64,000 nucleotides of DNA from Apium graveolens (lineage: Eukaryota > Streptophyta > Magnoliopsida > Apiales > Apiaceae). Each line of letters begins with the position of its first letter. Position 1 is the stretch's first letter. Under the pieces are notes generated by a model, which made no database searches, had not been told where the DNA came from, and saw only the letters and a program-made list of their open reading frames with translations. Both the position numbers and the translations under genes were made by a program. Positions 62,135 through 64,000 of the stretch are shown in pieces. The stretch spans positions 48,294,506 through 48,358,505 of the forward strand of contig NC_133647.1 in NCBI RefSeq assembly GCF_009905375.1, written 5' to 3'.

Positions 62135-62147
62135 AAGGGGGGAAGGA
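62135..62147 (+). other. Polypurine tract of the alpha element
   Basis: AAGGGGGGAAGGA directly precedes the 3' LTR. Confidence 0.92.
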
Positions 62148-64000
62148 TGTAGTATCCGGGATATATCGTGTAATTATTTTTGCTAATAAATAATTATTAT
62201 ATATGTTCAGTATCTATTCTGTGAATTATTTGTTAAGTGTTAAATGTGTTTGGATGTTTAAAAATAATATTAATTGAGTATTTTAATTTTTATATATCCA
62301 AAATAAAATATAGATAATTGTCATATCTTCCTATTTATTTTCATGATGATTTATGATTTTATAGGAAATATATGGATTTTATAAAATCTTTTTCCGAGTA
62401 TTTAAAAACTATTTTATGAAATCCGGAACCAACCGACGTCATCCGTTTTTACGTTTTTATAACCCGAAACTCTTCGGAGAACTTCTTCCTAACCTAATTG
62501 CAATATTACGAGCATTTTCCATGTTTTGACTTTTTCGATCTGGCGTACGGTTTGTCCTGCGCGGGTCCCGGCGCAACATTTTCGATACATTATTCGTTTC
62601 GGTAAATCAATAAAACTCGTATTTTTGATAAACGAGATCTTTTTATTAAACTATCACAATTATCACCTCGTAATATGTGTAACCAAGCGCTGAGACCAAG
62701 ACTGCTGTACAAATTGTACTGATTTGGATAATTATCCCGAAAACCGGTACCGTTTGGATCAGTTTTTATAAATAAACGTACCATTTCATATCCGGAATGA
62801 TCCAACGGGATACTAATTTTCCGTAATTATAAATAGCATTTACCGCATTTTATTTCGTATCAAAAATCATTTGCAGTCAGTAATTATATAAATTTCCAGA
62901 GGAAATTCATATATTCATAAACCTTTCTGAAAATCAAACCACAATTTCAAGGTGTTAGTGAAATCCGTTTGGAAAGTTGGAGTAACCAAATCGAAGGTCT
63001 CAAGGAGTACTTTCAGATGCAGGACTCGTTTTACTGCAGAATCAAAGGTTGATTTTATATATTTTTATTTATTTTCGAATTATTTTGATTAAAAATATGA
63101 ATTTTTGTTCGGATGATTGTTTGAATGATTTGATGCTTGCATGTTGTAGAGCTTGTTCTCCTGATGATTTTGATATATTGTATGACTGATTTGGAGTTCA
63201 ATAACATGTTCAAAATTGAGTTTGATTTTCGAATTTTAAAATTAGGGTTTATAACCCGTATGAATGTTCTTAATTGAAATTTAGGGATTTTTGATTTAGG
63301 GGTTATTAGCTGTTGATTTATAGTGGGTTGTGTTTCTTATGAAATTTGCAATCGATTGGTATATAGCTCGTTAACAGAGGATTAATGAATCGAAGGGAGT
63401 TGTGTTTTTAAATTTTCGATGTTTCACCGGAAACCGGCAATATTTTTGGCCAATTTCCGGCAAAGTCTGGGGTTATTGGAATGATTTGATTGCATGATTG
63501 TGTTCCTTGTGAAGTGTAGAGGTGATCTAGAGGTGATGGTGGTGGGAGGATGCCGGAGGCGAGTTCTCCGGCGAACCCCGATTGTTTTCCGGCGAGGGCT
63601 GGAAAAATTGCAGTTTAGTACTTATAGTTTTAAAAACGATGAAGTTTAGTCCCCCAGGTTTCCAGGGTTTGCAAATTTTGGATTCCTGTTTTAAAAATAA
63701 TCAAAAATCATATTTCCTATTTATCTTTATTATAAAAATTCGTTTTTAATTTCTGAAAATTCCAAAAATTATTATTTTAATTCCAAAAATTATTTTTAAT
63801 TCAAAATAAATCTGAATTAATTAGTTAATTAATTTCAGTTAATTTTTAATTGATTAATTGGTCAATTAATTCGAAAATTAATTGATTAATTGATTTAATT
63901 AATTATTAATTGATTTTAATTAATTATTTAATTAGATTTAATTATTTAAAAATGATTTAAAAATTCCGAAAAATAGTTTCGAGCTTTAAAAAAATTATTT
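62148..64000 (+). mobile_element. 3' LTR of the alpha element (cut by window end)
   Basis: It starts TGTAGTATCCGGGATATATC and follows the 5' LTR through its TATA box (62828-62836), GC-rich block (63420-63610) and AT-rich repeats. About 1.45 kb of the LTR should continue beyond the window. Confidence 0.92.
62828..62836 (+). promoter_or_regulatory. TATA box of the 3' LTR
   Basis: TATAAATAG, equivalent to 54000-54008. In a 3' LTR this box could drive transcription into flanking DNA. Confidence 0.6.

Larger units (their letters stand above)
56622..62147 (+). mobile_element. Interior of the alpha gypsy element
   Basis: This is a 5.5-kb interior between PBS and PPT. From 56637 to about 59330, where gag and protease are expected, I find no convincing gag motif or zinc knuckle and stops are frequent. 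The exception is a well conserved 150-base segment at 58427-58575, also present in the left element at 5950-6101. From 59336 on, RT, RNase H and integrase remnants are recognisable. Confidence 0.82.

Overview
The window reads as a transposon-dense intergenic block of a plant nuclear genome, probably a large-genome eudicot. It is AT-rich. It carries Ty3/gypsy elements with initiator-Met-type primer-binding sites and very long LTRs (3.3-4.1 kb), Ty1/copia elements, a CACTA (En/Spm) transposon, a small hAT-type element and a tRNA-derived SINE. I found no host gene, rRNA, functional tRNA or CRISPR array. The species cannot be named from the sequence; an asterid is only a guess. The long LTRs and the integrase ending in a chromodomain-like tail suggest the Tekay/Del chromovirus lineage.

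Layout, left to right. 1-11716: a minus-strand gypsy element with nearly identical 4.1-kb LTRs (the left one cut by the window start) and a 5.1-kb interior with no usable ORF. 11717-27791: a second gypsy family ('beta', minus strand) arranged as interior-LTR-interior-LTR, so the middle LTR is shared by two interiors. 27792-34442: a copia element (minus strand) with a broken gag; a 4-kb gypsy solo LTR with perfect 5-bp target duplications sits inside its LTR. 34443-37063: the downstream part of an 'alpha' gypsy LTR (plus strand). 37064-38879: the 3' end of another copia element with its 1.3-kb LTR. 38880-about 47885: a CACTA element with a TNP2 transposase pseudogene (minus strand), itself interrupted by a 654-bp hAT-type element and by an alpha LTR carrying a SINE. 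About 48149-52811: the decayed pol and truncated 3' LTR of a plus-strand beta element. 52812-53320: a truncated copia LTR. 53321-64000: a plus-strand alpha element with both LTRs (the right one cut by the window end) and a decayed gag-pol.

The junctions fit insertions nested inside one another. Reading leftward from the CACTA, each younger element cuts the next, and the left half of every host should lie beyond the left edge of the window. This predicts specific 5-bp duplications there (listed in the findings). All protein-coding content is transposon-derived and broken by stops, frameshifts or deletions; the best preserved frames are a 289-codon TNP2 segment, a 348-codon copia gag and a 161-codon integrase tail. 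Similarity statements were made by eye, without alignment software.
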